Assembly (NCBI RefSeq): GCF_029836165.1
Contig: NZ_JAOEBG010000002.1
Location: forward strand, 62,001-126,000
Reading direction: 5' to 3'
DNA: 64,000 nt
Source of the DNA: Pseudomonas sp. GD04091
GTDB lineage: Bacteria > Pseudomonadota > Gammaproteobacteria > Pseudomonadales > Pseudomonadaceae
The position numbers were made by a program, and so were the translations under genes. This document shows, piece after piece, positions 1-8,510 of the stretch. Below the pieces are notes generated by a model. That model saw only the letters and a list, made by a program, of their open reading frames with translations. It ran no database searches and was not told where the DNA came from. How positions within the stretch are numbered: position 1 is the stretch's first letter; every line of letters starts with the position of its first letter.

Positions 1-750
1 GCCAACTCCATCGGCCTGATGCTGCAGCACTACGTGCAGATGAGCCTGTTCACCGACCCGGCCGGCGACGGCGCCTTCACCCGCAACTGGACGGTGTTCT
101 ACTGGCTGTGGTGGGTCTCCTACGCCCCGGGCGTGGCGATGTTCGTCGCCCGCGTATCCCGTGGCCGACTGATCAAGGAAGTGGTGTTCGCCCTGCTGCT
201 GGGCGGCAGCTTCGGTTGCTGGTTCTTCTTCGGCGCGCTGGAAAGCTACAGCATGCACCAGTTCATCAATGGCCAGATCGACGTGCCCAAGCTGCTCGGC
301 ACGCTGGGCGGCGAAGCGGCGGTGACCGACCTGCTGCTGGCCCTGCCGTGGGGCACGCTGTTCCTGGCGGCCTACCTGTTCATCATGGCGGTGTTCTGCG
401 CCTCGCACATGGATGCCGCCGCCTACGCCGTGGCCGCCACCAGCACCCGCAACCTGCGCGAAGGCGAGGACCCGAGCCCGACCCTGCGCCTGTTCTGGTG
501 CGTGGTGCTGACCCTGGTGCCGCTGGCCATGCTCTTCGCCAAGGCCTCGCTGTCGACCATGAAGACTGCCGTGGTGCTGACCGCGATCCCGTTCATGGTG
601 ATCCTGCTGGTGAAGATCTACGGCTTCTTCAAGTGGCTGGCGGCCGACTACGGCCAAGTACCGGCGTACCGCATCGAGGAAGAGGCCACGCGCCTGGCGG
701 GTGAGGAGCCGCAAGCGCACGCGCCACGCAGCGCGGCGGCGGTGCACTGA
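1..750 (+). CDS. BCCT-family transporter, C-terminal part (cut by window start)
   Basis: This is the C-terminal 249 residues of a betaine/choline/carnitine transporter; the frame is open from base 1 and stops with TGA at 748-750. The aromatic stretch [22 protein letters not shown] matches the conserved BCCT core around transmembrane segment 8, and several further hydrophobic helices follow, ending in a short charged tail. BCCT proteins take up quaternary amines with sodium or proton coupling. The next two genes encode a CntAB-like oxygenase, so carnitine, gamma-butyrobetaine or a related betaine is the likely substrate. Family call is firm; substrate is inferred from context. Confidence 0.88.
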   Translation, partial: ANSIGLMLQHYVQMSLFTDPAGDGAFTRNWTVFYWLWWVSYAPGVAMFVARVSRGRLIKEVVFALLLGGSFGCWFFFGALESYSMHQFINGQIDVPKLLGTLGGEAAVTDLLLALPWGTLFLAAYLFIMAVFCASHMDAAAYAVAATSTRNLREGEDPSPTLRLFWCVVLTLVPLAMLFAKASLSTMKTAVVLTAIPFMVILLVKIYGFFKWLAADYGQVPAYRIEEEATRLAGEEPQAHAPRSAAAVH

Positions 751-761
751 CGTGACATGAC

Positions 762-814
762 GTGGGAGTGGCCCAGGGCCTGCCATCGCTATCGCGGGGC
801 AAGCCCGCTCCCAC
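762..814. repeat. REP-type palindrome after the BCCT gene
   Basis: GTGGGAGTGG at 762-771 faces CCGCTCCCAC at 805-814, with the P. putida REP core CGCGGGGCAAGCCCGC inside. It lies between the BCCT stop codon and the oxygenase gene and may stop transcription or stabilise mRNA. Confidence 0.6.
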
Positions 815-850
815 GCCTGCAGACCTGCGACAAATTTTTTTGCCCAAGCT

Positions 851-877
851 GTTAACCAACAGATACGCGTTAACCAA
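851..877 (+). promoter_or_regulatory. Direct repeat GTTAACCAA x2 upstream of the Rieske oxygenase
   Basis: Two identical 9-base copies of GTTAACCAA start at 851 and 869, 18 bases apart, ending 18 bases before the oxygenase start codon. Spaced direct repeats are typical of activator sites, for example AraC family, but these lie unusually close to the start codon. Function is inferred. Confidence 0.35.
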
Positions 878-895
878 TAAGAACCGAGATAAGCC

Positions 896-2017
896 ATGAA
901 CGATTTCAAACGCCTGCCCGCCGACTTCTGCGCCAACCCCGAGGAAGCCTTCACCCTCCCGGCCAAGTTCTACACCCAGGCCGCGGTGTTCGAGCACGAG
1001 AAGGAAGCGATCTTCGCCCGCAGCTGGATCTGCGTCGGCCACCGTAGCGAGGTCGCCGAGAAGAACGCCTACATCACCCGCCAGGTGATCGGCGAAAGCA
1101 TCATCGTCGTGCGTGGCCGCGACGACGTGCTGCGCGCCTTCTACAACGTCTGCCCGCACCGTGGCCACCAGTTGCTCGAAGGCAGCGGCAAGGCCAAGAA
1201 CGTGATCACCTGCCCGTACCATGCCTGGACCTTCAAGCTCGACGGCGAGCTGGCGCACGCGCGCAATTGCGAGAACGTCGCCAACTTCGACAAGGACAAC
1301 TCCACCCTGGTCCAGTTGCGCGTCGAAGAGTACGCCGGTTTCATCTTCATCAACATGGACAATGACGCAGGCCCGGTGGAGGAGCAGCTGCCCGGCATGC
1401 AGAAGCGCATGCGCGAGGCCTGCGCGGTGATCGACGACCTGCACCTGGCCGCGCGCTTCGTCAGCGACACCCCGGCCAACTGGAAATCGATCGTCGACAA
1501 CTACCTCGAGTGCTACCACTGCGCCCCGGCGCACCCCGGCTTCTCCGACTCGGTGGACGTCGGCCAGTACAGCCACAGCCTGCATGGCAACTGGACCCTG
1601 CAATACGGTCTGGCCAAGCCGTCGGAGCAATCGTTCACCTTCGACGAATCGGTGAAGGACCCGTCCTTCGCCGGCTTCTGGGCCTGGCCGTGCACCATGT
1701 TCAACGTGCCGCCGGGAGCCAACTTCATGACCGTGATCTACGAGTTCCCGGTCGATGCCGAAACCACCCTGCAGCACTACGACATCTACTTCCTCAACAA
1801 GGACATCACCGAGGAACAGCAGAAGCTGATCGACTGGTACCGCGAAGTGTTCCGCCCCGAGGACCTGCGTCTGGTCGAGAGCGTGCAGAAGGGCCTGAAG
1901 TCCCGCGGCTACCGTGGCCAGGGACGGATCATGGTCGACGCCCAGCGCAGTGGCGTGAGCGAGCACGGCATCGCCCACTTCCACAACCTGATCGCCGTCG
2001 CCCACCTGGACGACTGA
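896..2017 (+). CDS. cntA: Rieske oxygenase subunit, carnitine monooxygenase CntA/YeaW-like
   Basis: A 373-residue ring-hydroxylating-type oxygenase. The Rieske ligands are C86/H88 (CPHRGH) and C106/H109 (CPYHAW). The mononuclear iron site reads E205-C-Y-H208-C-A-P-A-H213, with D323 downstream. Both the residues and their numbering equal those known for Acinetobacter CntA, where a glutamate replaces the usual bridging aspartate. CntA splits L-carnitine into trimethylamine and malic semialdehyde; YeaW relatives also use gamma-butyrobetaine or betaine. The reductase partner follows 63 bases downstream and a BCCT transporter precedes. Other quaternary amines remain possible, but GbcA and Stc2 demethylases are longer. 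Confidence 0.82.
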   Translation: MNDFKRLPADFCANPEEAFTLPAKFYTQAAVFEHEKEAIFARSWICVGHRSEVAEKNAYITRQVIGESIIVVRGRDDVLRAFYNVCPHRGHQLLEGSGKAKNVITCPYHAWTFKLDGELAHARNCENVANFDKDNSTLVQLRVEEYAGFIFINMDNDAGPVEEQLPGMQKRMREACAVIDDLHLAARFVSDTPANWKSIVDNYLECYHCAPAHPGFSDSVDVGQYSHSLHGNWTLQYGLAKPSEQSFTFDESVKDPSFAGFWAWPCTMFNVPPGANFMTVIYEFPVDAETTLQHYDIYFLNKDITEEQQKLIDWYREVFRPEDLRLVESVQKGLKSRGYRGQGRIMVDAQRSGVSEHGIAHFHNLIAVAHLDD

Positions 2018-2080
2018 CCGCTCCCGTTCGTTGTTCGCCCTGCGCCGGGCCGGCGCGGGGCTTCGTTGTCGAGGTAAGCC

Positions 2081-3055
2081 ATGGCCAAGCAATACGAAAT
2101 GTTCAAGGTGCGGGTGACCGGTGTGGAACAGGCCACGCCGCAGATCAAACGCTTCACCCTGGCCCGCGTCGACGGCGCCGCCCTGCCCGCCTTCACCGGT
2201 GGCAGCCATGTGATCGTGCAGATGCAGTCAGCCTGCGGCAGCCAGTTCAGCAACGCCTACTCGCTGATGAGCGACCCGCGCCAGTTGCACAGCTACCAGA
2301 TCGGCGTGCGCCTGGAGGAGCAGTCCAAAGGCGGCTCGGCGTACATGCACAAACAGGTCGAAGTAGGCAGCGAGCTGACCATCTCCACGCCCAACAACCT
2401 GTTCGCGCTCGACCCGCGTGCCGGGCGCCATGTGCTGATCGCCGGTGGCATCGGCATCACGCCGTTCCTCGCCCAGTTGCACGAACTCGAAGACGGCGCC
2501 ACGCCGTACGAGCTGCATTACGCCTTCCGCGCCCCTGAGCACGGTGCTTTCCAGGCCGACCTGGAAAACGGGCCTCACGCCGACAGCACCTGTTTCTATA
2601 TCGACAGCCTGGATCGCAAGCTTGATCTCGCCGCCCTGTTCGCAGGCCTGGCCGTCGACGCCCATCTGTACGTGTGCGGCCCCAAGCCACTGATCGACGC
2701 GGTGATCGCCACGGCCGCAGCAATGGGCATCGATGAATCGCGGGTGCACTGGGAGCAGTTCGCCGCCGCCGCGCCGGCCGCCGGTTCCGCCTTCACCGTG
2801 GTATTGGCGCGCTCCGGTACCGAGCTCGAGGTCGAGGAAGGCATGACCATTCTGCAGGCCATCGAGAAGTCCAAGGCTGCCAAGGTCGAGTGCCTGTGCC
2901 GCGAAGGTGTGTGCGGCACCTGCGAGACGGCGATCCTCGAGGGTGAGGCGGAGCATTTCGACCAGTACCTGAGCGACGAGGAGAAAGCTTCGCAGCAGAC
3001 CATGATGCTGTGCGTCTCGCGGGCGCGCTCGGCGCGGCTGGTGCTGGATCTCTGA
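2081..3055 (+). CDS. cntB: Oxygenase reductase, CntB/YeaX-like (FMN/NAD plus C-terminal 2Fe-2S)
   Basis: 324 residues with the phthalate-dioxygenase-reductase order. An FNR-type flavin barrel comes first (NAYSLMSDP near 58-66), then the NAD domain (GGIGITPF near 122-129 and YVCGPKPL near 197-204). A plant-type ferredoxin domain closes the protein, with cluster ligands C273, C278, C281 and C311. It should pass electrons from NAD(P)H to the Rieske centre of the preceding oxygenase. Length and domain order match CntB/YeaX (about 320 residues). A GAGG ribosome-binding site precedes the ATG. The genes form one operon. Confidence 0.85.
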   Translation: MAKQYEMFKVRVTGVEQATPQIKRFTLARVDGAALPAFTGGSHVIVQMQSACGSQFSNAYSLMSDPRQLHSYQIGVRLEEQSKGGSAYMHKQVEVGSELTISTPNNLFALDPRAGRHVLIAGGIGITPFLAQLHELEDGATPYELHYAFRAPEHGAFQADLENGPHADSTCFYIDSLDRKLDLAALFAGLAVDAHLYVCGPKPLIDAVIATAAAMGIDESRVHWEQFAAAAPAAGSAFTVVLARSGTELEVEEGMTILQAIEKSKAAKVECLCREGVCGTCETAILEGEAEHFDQYLSDEEKASQQTMMLCVSRARSARLVLDL

Positions 3056-3220
3056 TGCGAAATCGATCGGGGCGCCAATCGCCCCTTTCGCCGGCAAGCC
3101 CAGTGGAAAGCGACAGCGCAGTCGAATCGGCCAGTGGGGATCATCGAGCTATCCAGGTGCGAATCAATCGTTATAGGATAACGTTTCACTCCGTATCCAT
3201 TCCTGTCGCGACCTCTCTCG

Positions 3221-4381
3221 ATGACCACCGCCTCCCCCATTCTTTCAAGCCAACGCCTGCAAAGCATCGACGCCCTGCGCGGTCTGGTGATCCTGTTCAT
3301 GCTCCTGGACCACGTCCGCGAAACCTTCTTCCTGCACCGCCAGGTCAGCGACCCGATGACCATCGACGCCACCGAACCGAGCCTGTTCGCCAGCCGCACC
3401 CTGGCGCACCTGTGCGCGCCGGTGTTCGTGCTGCTCACCGGCCTGTCCGCCTGGCTCTACGGCGAAAAGCACCAGGGCCGTGGCGACGTTTCGGCATTTC
3501 TGTTCAAGCGCGGCCTGGTCCTGGTGGTCCTGGAATTCACCCTGGTCAACTTCGCCTGGACCTTCCAATTGCCACCGAGCGTGATCTACCTGCAGGTGAT
3601 CTGGGCCATCGGCCTGAGCATGATCGCTCTGTCGCTTCTGGTCTGGCTGCCGCGCTCGGTGCTACTCGCCGTGGGCGCGCTGATCGTCGCCGGGCACAAC
3701 CTGCTCGACGGTCTGCACTTCGGACAGGCGTCAGCGCTGCATGTGCCCTGGGCGATCCTGCATGACCGTGGCTGGCTGGAAGTATCCGATACCCTGCGCC
3801 TGCGCACGTCCTACCCGGTACTGCCCTGGATCGGCGTGATCGTCCTCGGCTATGGGCTCGGCCCCTGGTTCGGCCGCCGCAGCAACGCCGGTCAGCGCCA
3901 GCGGCGATTGCTGCTGGGCGGTGCGGCACTGCTGCTCGGTTTCGTCGTCCTGCGCCTGCTCAACGGCTATGGCGAGGCCCCTTGGAGCAGTTACCCGACC
4001 GTCAGCCGGAGCTTGATGAGCTTTTTCAACATCACCAAGTATCCGCCGTCACTGCTGTTCCTGGCGCTCACCCTGGGCTGGGGCCTGCTGTTGCTGCGCG
4101 GCTTCGAACGTGCCGGCGACGCGCGCTGGATCCGCCTGCTGGCGGTGTTCGGCGCCGCGCCGATGTTCTTCTACCTGCTGCATCTCTACGTGCTGAAGCT
4201 GTTGTACCTGGCGGGCGCCACGCTGTTCGGCCTCAACCAAGGCAGCTATTTCGGCTTCGACGGTATTGGTGGGGTCTGGCTGGTCGCCGCGTCACTGGTC
4301 GTCGCGCTGTACCTGCCTGTGCATTGGTTCGCTCGGCTGAAGGCGCGCCGCCGCGATATCGCCTGGCTCAAGTACCTGTAA
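3221..4381 (+). CDS. HGSNAT/DUF1624-type integral membrane protein
   Basis: 386 residues with about ten hydrophobic helices. The N-terminus (SIDALRGLVILFMLLDHVRE) carries the Arg-containing first helix and a following His that mark the heparan-alpha-glucosaminide N-acetyltransferase catalytic family (DUF1624) and relatives. The eukaryotic member acetylates sugars across the lysosomal membrane; the bacterial substrate is unknown. The chosen ATG lacks a strong ribosome-binding site but begins directly before the conserved motif. It is a single-gene unit, convergent with the next gene. Family call is good; function is open. Confidence 0.72.
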   Translation: MTTASPILSSQRLQSIDALRGLVILFMLLDHVRETFFLHRQVSDPMTIDATEPSLFASRTLAHLCAPVFVLLTGLSAWLYGEKHQGRGDVSAFLFKRGLVLVVLEFTLVNFAWTFQLPPSVIYLQVIWAIGLSMIALSLLVWLPRSVLLAVGALIVAGHNLLDGLHFGQASALHVPWAILHDRGWLEVSDTLRLRTSYPVLPWIGVIVLGYGLGPWFGRRSNAGQRQRRLLLGGAALLLGFVVLRLLNGYGEAPWSSYPTVSRSLMSFFNITKYPPSLLFLALTLGWGLLLLRGFERAGDARWIRLLAVFGAAPMFFYLLHLYVLKLLYLAGATLFGLNQGSYFGFDGIGGVWLVAASLVVALYLPVHWFARLKARRRDIAWLKYL

Positions 4382-4388
4382 GACGGTC

Positions 4389-4407
4389 GGGCGCGAGGAC
4401 CGCGCCC
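4389..4407. terminator. Hairpin between convergent genes
   Basis: GGGCGCG (4389-4395) and CGCGCCC (4401-4407) form a 7-bp stem with a 5-base loop between the stop codons of two convergent genes. There is no T-tract, so its efficiency is uncertain. Confidence 0.45.
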
Positions 4408-4413
4408 GCGCAG

Positions 4414-4734
4414 TCAGGCCGGGAGTTGTTCCGGCGACAGCTTCCAGTCTCGCAATTCCTGTGGGGTCAGGCTGGCCAGCACCTGCATGAAGGTTTCCGT
4501 GAGTTCACTGCTGACATTGCCGTGCACCTTGTAGTTGCTCAGCAGGTAGCGCTTCACGGTGTCCGGCCAGTTGTTCGCCAGGTGAGCGGCAATGATGATG
4601 CCCTTGGCGTCCTGGTAGTTGGCGGCGGGCTTGACCTGGGTCAGCCGGCGCTCGAACTGGGCGAAATTCCATTCATCGTCACGTGCCTCGAATTCGTCCA
4701 GCAGTTTCACCTTGTACAACGCAAGCTCTGGCAT
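4414..4734 (-). CDS. Hypothetical protein, 106 aa
   Basis: Not recognised. A soluble protein without signal peptide or membrane helix, starting MPELALYKVKLLDEFEARDD and rich in charged and aromatic residues. GGAGA lies nine bases before the ATG, which supports the start. It sits between the acyltransferase-like gene (convergent) and another unknown leftward gene 200 bases upstream, separated from the latter by a terminator, so it has its own promoter. Good ribosome-binding site and normal codon use favour a real gene. Confidence 0.6.
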   Translation of the reverse strand: MPELALYKVKLLDEFEARDDEWNFAQFERRLTQVKPAANYQDAKGIIIAAHLANNWPDTVKRYLLSNYKVHGNVSSELTETFMQVLASLTPQELRDWKLSPEQLPA

Positions 4735-4887
4735 GCGCGTTCTCCTTTGTCATTGAGGGAGGGAAGACGGTAGAAGAATGCGCCGAGGTTGGAAATGAAC
4801 GTGTTGTTGAGAATGACCTGGCAAGTCTGGATGTGTCTGACGGGATCACATTCATCACTGGCAAAGTGCTTCGTTCGACGCAAGCAA

Positions 4888-4907
4888 GGGCCCGGAAAAC
4901 CGGGCCC
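4888..4907 (-). terminator. Rho-independent-like terminator
   Basis: GGGCCCGG (4888-4895) and CCGGGCCC (4900-4907) form an 8-bp GC stem around AAAA. Read leftward, the hairpin follows the stop of the 361-aa unknown gene and is followed by TTGCTTGCG, a weak T-tract. Confidence 0.65.
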
Positions 4908-4934
4908 CCATACCGTGACCCGCCACGGAACAAG

Positions 4935-6020
4935 TCAGTCGAACGGACGGGTGTCCATCTGCATGCCGTTTTTAACGTCCCTGATCAACGCCGTCAGCGT
5001 GTTTTTGAAACTGATGGCGGCATCGACATAAGTCTTCTCTCGGGTTTTGGCCATCAACACGCCGTCCACCATGAAGAAGAGTTTTTCCTCCTTCTCATTG
5101 CAGTAGCCATTGCCCAGATCGACCCTGATGATGTTGGGCATCTCCCAATCGCGCTCGAGTGCGCACGCAGTATTGTTCTGCCCCTCGGCCTTCTCCGCCA
5201 GGCTGGCGCGAACGTCGTCGTACTTGGCATCGACGATATCCTTGAGCAAGCCGGGTTTCAGGAAAACGCTGTCATGGTTGGCCAACTCGAAATAGAAATA
5301 CGCTCGCCCCTCCGTGCCCTCGTCAGCGGCAAAGAACTCCAGTTGCGGCTTGGTGTACGGGACAATGTTGTGCTTGAGGCAGTTGTTCAAGTCGATGTAG
5401 ATGCCATATTTCACGCCACCGTAAAAATGGGCATTGCAATAGAATCGCTCCATCAGGCAGTGGTATTTGCACAGCACCTTTTCGATCTCGAACGCCTTCT
5501 CCTCTTTGTCGTAGGAAAATTCAAATGCGGATTTGTCGACAAGGCCGACGTCGGACAGCAAGCTGGAGACGGCATCAGCAAAATAACAATGCCAGTAGTT
5601 ATGGAGATCGATCTCATCAGGCTTCAAGCCCGATAACGCCTTGTACCTTGCATCAAATCGAGCGTCGATATCCGCCAACTTCACCGCTTCTCGCTTGTCC
5701 CGCTTGAACTGACTCTTGAGGCGCAACAGGTGATTGTTGATCGGCCGATACTGAGTTCTGGTGACGTCGCTCGAATCGCCGCCCATCCGCAGGAAGCAAT
5801 GGATGCAGTAGTAGTCCAGCAGCGAGGCCATCGAGTTCAGCACCGTGTCCGTCAGCGCCTGGTTCACCGTTTCACTGTACGCAGTGGCCTGCCCCTTCTT
5901 CAGGGTCTCGTCCAACACCTGGGACTGTGCTTGTTCCTTGGCATCCCAGAGCAGGTTCAGCTTTTTCAGCTGGTACTCGATGTTGGTTTCCACTTGCTGC
6001 ATCAACACATGTTTATCCAT
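4935..6020 (-). CDS. Hypothetical protein, 361 aa, AT-richer than neighbours
   Basis: Not recognised. The protein is soluble with no signal peptide. Roughly the first 120 residues look helical (MDKHVLMQQVETNIEYQLKK; then a YYCIHCF segment near 70), and the middle and C-terminal parts are rich in Tyr, Cys, Asp and Lys. AGGGA precedes the ATG. Codon use is visibly more AT-rich than that of flanking genes, suggesting acquisition. A HEPN-like helical start is conceivable but unproven. It ends at a clear terminator and appears to be a single-gene unit. Confidence 0.62.
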   Translation of the reverse strand: MDKHVLMQQVETNIEYQLKKLNLLWDAKEQAQSQVLDETLKKGQATAYSETVNQALTDTVLNSMASLLDYYCIHCFLRMGGDSSDVTRTQYRPINNHLLRLKSQFKRDKREAVKLADIDARFDARYKALSGLKPDEIDLHNYWHCYFADAVSSLLSDVGLVDKSAFEFSYDKEEKAFEIEKVLCKYHCLMERFYCNAHFYGGVKYGIYIDLNNCLKHNIVPYTKPQLEFFAADEGTEGRAYFYFELANHDSVFLKPGLLKDIVDAKYDDVRASLAEKAEGQNNTACALERDWEMPNIIRVDLGNGYCNEKEEKLFFMVDGVLMAKTREKTYVDAAISFKNTLTALIRDVKNGMQMDTRPFD

Positions 6021-6158
6021 TGTCCAAATTCCCTTTCAATCATCGTTGTGGTTTGACGTGCCCATCTTGGGCGAGTGCATCACGGCTTGAAGCATCAGCG
6101 GATGCGAGCACGGGACGTTGGCAAATCGACGGCGACATATCCAGCCCTGACCGACCAA

Positions 6159-6533
6159 TCAACACTCCATCTGCCACCAGCTAGGGCGGCCATCGGCAAA
6201 GGAATGCGAAGAAGGACGCAAGGCAAGCGCGTCGAGGCTGTCGAAACAACCAAGCAGCAATCCGACGGTAGGTGCATTGTCGATGGCCCCCAGCGAGCTG
6301 CCGCAGGATGGGCAGAATGCGCGGCAGGAATCTTCGGAAGATCGGTACAGGCTTGGCATCCCGCCCTCCCCGACCCAGCTCACGGCTGCCTTGTCGAACT
6401 CGACCCAGCACAGCGTCAGGCTGCCACTGTGGCGCTGGCACTGAGAGCACGAGCAGGTGTGGGGAAAACGTGGCTCGCCTGTGGCGACGAAGCGAATGCG
6501 GCCGCACAGGCAGCCACCCTGGTAGGTGTTCAT
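6159..6533 (-). CDS. GFA-family zinc protein (CENP-V/GFA)
   Basis: 124 residues of the family named after glutathione-dependent formaldehyde-activating enzyme. The zinc ligands appear in order: C8/C10 (GCLCG), C27/C29/C32 (CSCSQC) and C74/C77 (CPSCGS). Most GFA paralogs have no assigned reaction; formaldehyde-glutathione adduct formation is shown only for Gfa of Paracoccus and is disputed. GGAAGGG precedes the ATG. It is monocistronic and unrelated in function to its neighbours as far as can be seen. Confidence 0.85.
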   Translation of the reverse strand: MNTYQGGCLCGRIRFVATGEPRFPHTCSCSQCQRHSGSLTLCWVEFDKAAVSWVGEGGMPSLYRSSEDSCRAFCPSCGSSLGAIDNAPTVGLLLGCFDSLDALALRPSSHSFADGRPSWWQMEC

Positions 6534-6705
6534 GGTTACCCTTCCTTCAGCCCGTGAGGATGAGGACGATAGCCAGGCGGGGTCAGCACGAGGGTAAAAA
6601 AGTGTTACGCCGTGTGGCTCATTGGCCTGCGGTGGCTGCCAACCACGTTGCAGCGCTGTAGAGTGCGCGCCCTGGCCGAAACAACGTAACGATGGAAACC
6701 TGTTG

Positions 6706-6858
6706 ATGCATAAAGTGATTCAGTTCTTCGTGGTGGTCGTGGCCGCCATGCTCATCGGCATCGCCTGCGACCAGTACGAGGTCAACCGCTACCTGAAATG
6801 GCTGCTGATGGCCCTGCCGGCCCTGGTCTGGGCGCGGCTGCGCAGCCAGGCCAGGTAG
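6706..6858 (+). CDS. Small membrane protein, 50 aa
   Basis: A short frame starting at ATG 6706 (MHKVIQFFVVVVAAML) and ending RSQAR at 6858. It has two hydrophobic segments, about residues 5-20 and 31-43, with a polar DQYEVNRYLK turn between. An open frame extends upstream to 6622, but that part lacks hydrophobic pattern and a ribosome-binding site. Function is unknown; small inner-membrane proteins of this layout are common in Pseudomonas. Convergent with the DUF1615 gene, 12 bases apart. Confidence 0.5.
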   Translation: MHKVIQFFVVVVAAMLIGIACDQYEVNRYLKWLLMALPALVWARLRSQAR

Positions 6859-6870
6859 CCGCGCCAGCGC

Positions 6871-7953
6871 TCAACGCCGCATGCAGCGCTGGTAGCGTTC
6901 ATCCACCCGCCCGGCGAACCAGGCCGTGGTCAGCTTGCGGGTGATCTTCGGGCTCTTCAGTTCGATGCCCGGCAGCACCGCCCGTGGCAACACCTTGCCC
7001 GCCTTGGCTTCGGCCAGGGCGAACACGCCGCGATACAGCTCGGTCTCTTCGAGTGTCAGGCTATTCTCCTGCTCCAGCTGCGCACGGATCTGCGAATTGC
7101 GCAGCCCAAGCTGACGCCCCAGCTGGCGCGCCGCCCGCTCGGTGGTCCCCGGCAGGATCGCACCCGGGGCGATCAGGTCGCCGTCCAGCGCCAGCGGCGC
7201 TCCCGTCACACGACTGAGCGCAGCCTGGAACGCGGCATTGCGGCTGGCGTACCAGCCGGCGTTGAAATCGGCGAAGCGGTACAGCGGCCGCTGATAATGC
7301 GTCGGATAACCCAGCAGGTGGGCGATGCCGAAGTACATCCCGCCACGGCGGCTGAAGACCTCCTGGCGAACCGTGCCCTGATGTGCGTAGGGATAGTCAG
7401 TGGCATGCCGCTCGGCGAAATCGACACTGACCTGCATCGGCCCGCCGGTATGTACCGGGTTCAGGCCCCCGAGCAGCGTGCGCCCCATGGGCAGGCCAGC
7501 GATGAAATCGTCGTACAGGGCACTGAGCTGCTTCTCGCTGCGCACCGCCAGCAGCCGTTGCTGGTAGGTCTGGCCGTTGCCGGAGGGCGTGCGCAAGGCG
7601 CCATCGACCAGCAGTTGCGGGATATGCAGGCGCGAGGCCCGGCGGTCGATCTCGCCCCGGGCGATACGCCCCAGGTTGGGCACCTGCGGATCGGCATTGA
7701 AGGTCGACTCCTGCTCGGTCACCGCCAGCACCGCGCACAGGTTGCTCTTGCTCGCTTCGATGCGCTGCGTCTGGAACGCCACCTGAATGTCCGTGGCCCA
7801 GCCCTGGCGATCCTTGACCTGGGCTGGCAGCAGACGCATGAGCTGGGCGCGGACCTTGGCCGGATCAGCCTCCGGCACCTCGTCGCGACGCCCGGCGCAG
7901 CCCTGCAGCACGGCCAGGCACAGCAGCCCGACCGCCAGCAGCCGCCCGTTCAG
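6871..7953 (-). CDS. DUF1615 lipoprotein, probable CTG start
   Basis: A DUF1615-type exported protein. The first plausible GTG (7911) leaves only MLQGC, half a signal. Upstream in frame the sequence reads LNGRLLAVGLLCLAVLQGC, a complete lipoprotein signal with lipobox VLQGC, but the only initiator available there is CTG at 7951-7953; a stop lies six bases farther upstream. The CTG overlaps the TGA of the preceding hydrolase gene as CTGA, suggesting translational coupling. About 360 residues from CTG. The mature protein is soluble and periplasmic or outer-membrane anchored. Function of DUF1615 is unknown. Confidence 0.75.
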   Translation of the reverse strand: MNGRLLAVGLLCLAVLQGCAGRRDEVPEADPAKVRAQLMRLLPAQVKDRQGWATDIQVAFQTQRIEASKSNLCAVLAVTEQESTFNADPQVPNLGRIARGEIDRRASRLHIPQLLVDGALRTPSGNGQTYQQRLLAVRSEKQLSALYDDFIAGLPMGRTLLGGLNPVHTGGPMQVSVDFAERHATDYPYAHQGTVRQEVFSRRGGMYFGIAHLLGYPTHYQRPLYRFADFNAGWYASRNAAFQAALSRVTGAPLALDGDLIAPGAILPGTTERAARQLGRQLGLRNSQIRAQLEQENSLTLEETELYRGVFALAEAKAGKVLPRAVLPGIELKSPKITRKLTTAWFAGRVDERYQRCMRR

Positions 7954-8501
7954 GGCTGTTCACCGACCAGGTAGGTCTTGCTGATCTGGCGGAACAGCGG
8001 GTGGCTGGAGCTGCCCAGCAACTCGAACAGCACCATTTCGCGGGTCACCACCTGCGCGCCGGCATCACGCATGCGCGCCAGGCCCGCCGCCTTGCTGGCC
8101 GGAGTGCGGCTGTCACAGGCATCCTCGACGACCAATACCTGCTTGCCCTGGGCCAGCAGCCCAAGCACGGTCTGCAACACGCAGACGTGGGTCTCCATGC
8201 CACAGACGATCACTTGCCGGCGCCCCAGCAAGCTGGCTGGCAGGCACTCGGCGGCCACGCAGGAGAAATGCAGCTTTTCGACGATTTCAGCCGACGGCGA
8301 CGCGGCCTTGAGTTCGGCCAGCGTGTGGCCAAGGCCCTTGGGATACTGCTCGGAGATGACCGTGGGCAAGCCCAGCTCGCTGGTGGCGGCCAGCAACCAG
8401 CGCGCGCGGGCGCGGGTGCCTTCGGGGTCGCTCATGGCGCCGATGAGCTTTTCCTGGATATCGACGACCAGCAACGTGGCCTGGCGGGGATCGATCAGCA
8501 T
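7950..8501 (-). CDS. Isochorismatase-like cysteine hydrolase (YcaC-like)
   Basis: 183 residues from ATG 8501 (MLIDPRQATLLVVDIQEKL). The triad of the cysteine-hydrolase superfamily is D14, K76 and C107 (in METHVCV). The open frame reaches 8558, but the family motif begins right after the chosen ATG. It may hydrolyse a small amide or be related to isochorismatases; the substrate is unknown. It lies 57 bases after the thioesterase stop, with an inverted repeat in that gap, and its stop overlaps the lipoprotein start. Confidence 0.85.
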   Translation of the reverse strand: MLIDPRQATLLVVDIQEKLIGAMSDPEGTRARARWLLAATSELGLPTVISEQYPKGLGHTLAELKAASPSAEIVEKLHFSCVAAECLPASLLGRRQVIVCGMETHVCVLQTVLGLLAQGKQVLVVEDACDSRTPASKAAGLARMRDAGAQVVTREMVLFELLGSSSHPLFRQISKTYLVGEQP

Positions 8502-8510
8502 TGTCAGCCT

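Noticed and set aside
629..2209. A 526-codon minus-strand frame opposite cntA
   Set aside because: Antisense shadow of a well-supported Rieske oxygenase; no ribosome-binding site and composition typical of reversed coding sequence.
4683..5636. A 317-codon plus-strand frame opposite the 361-aa hypothetical gene
   Set aside because: The minus-strand frame has a better ribosome-binding site, its own terminator and more natural composition. Some doubt remains because neither product has a known family.
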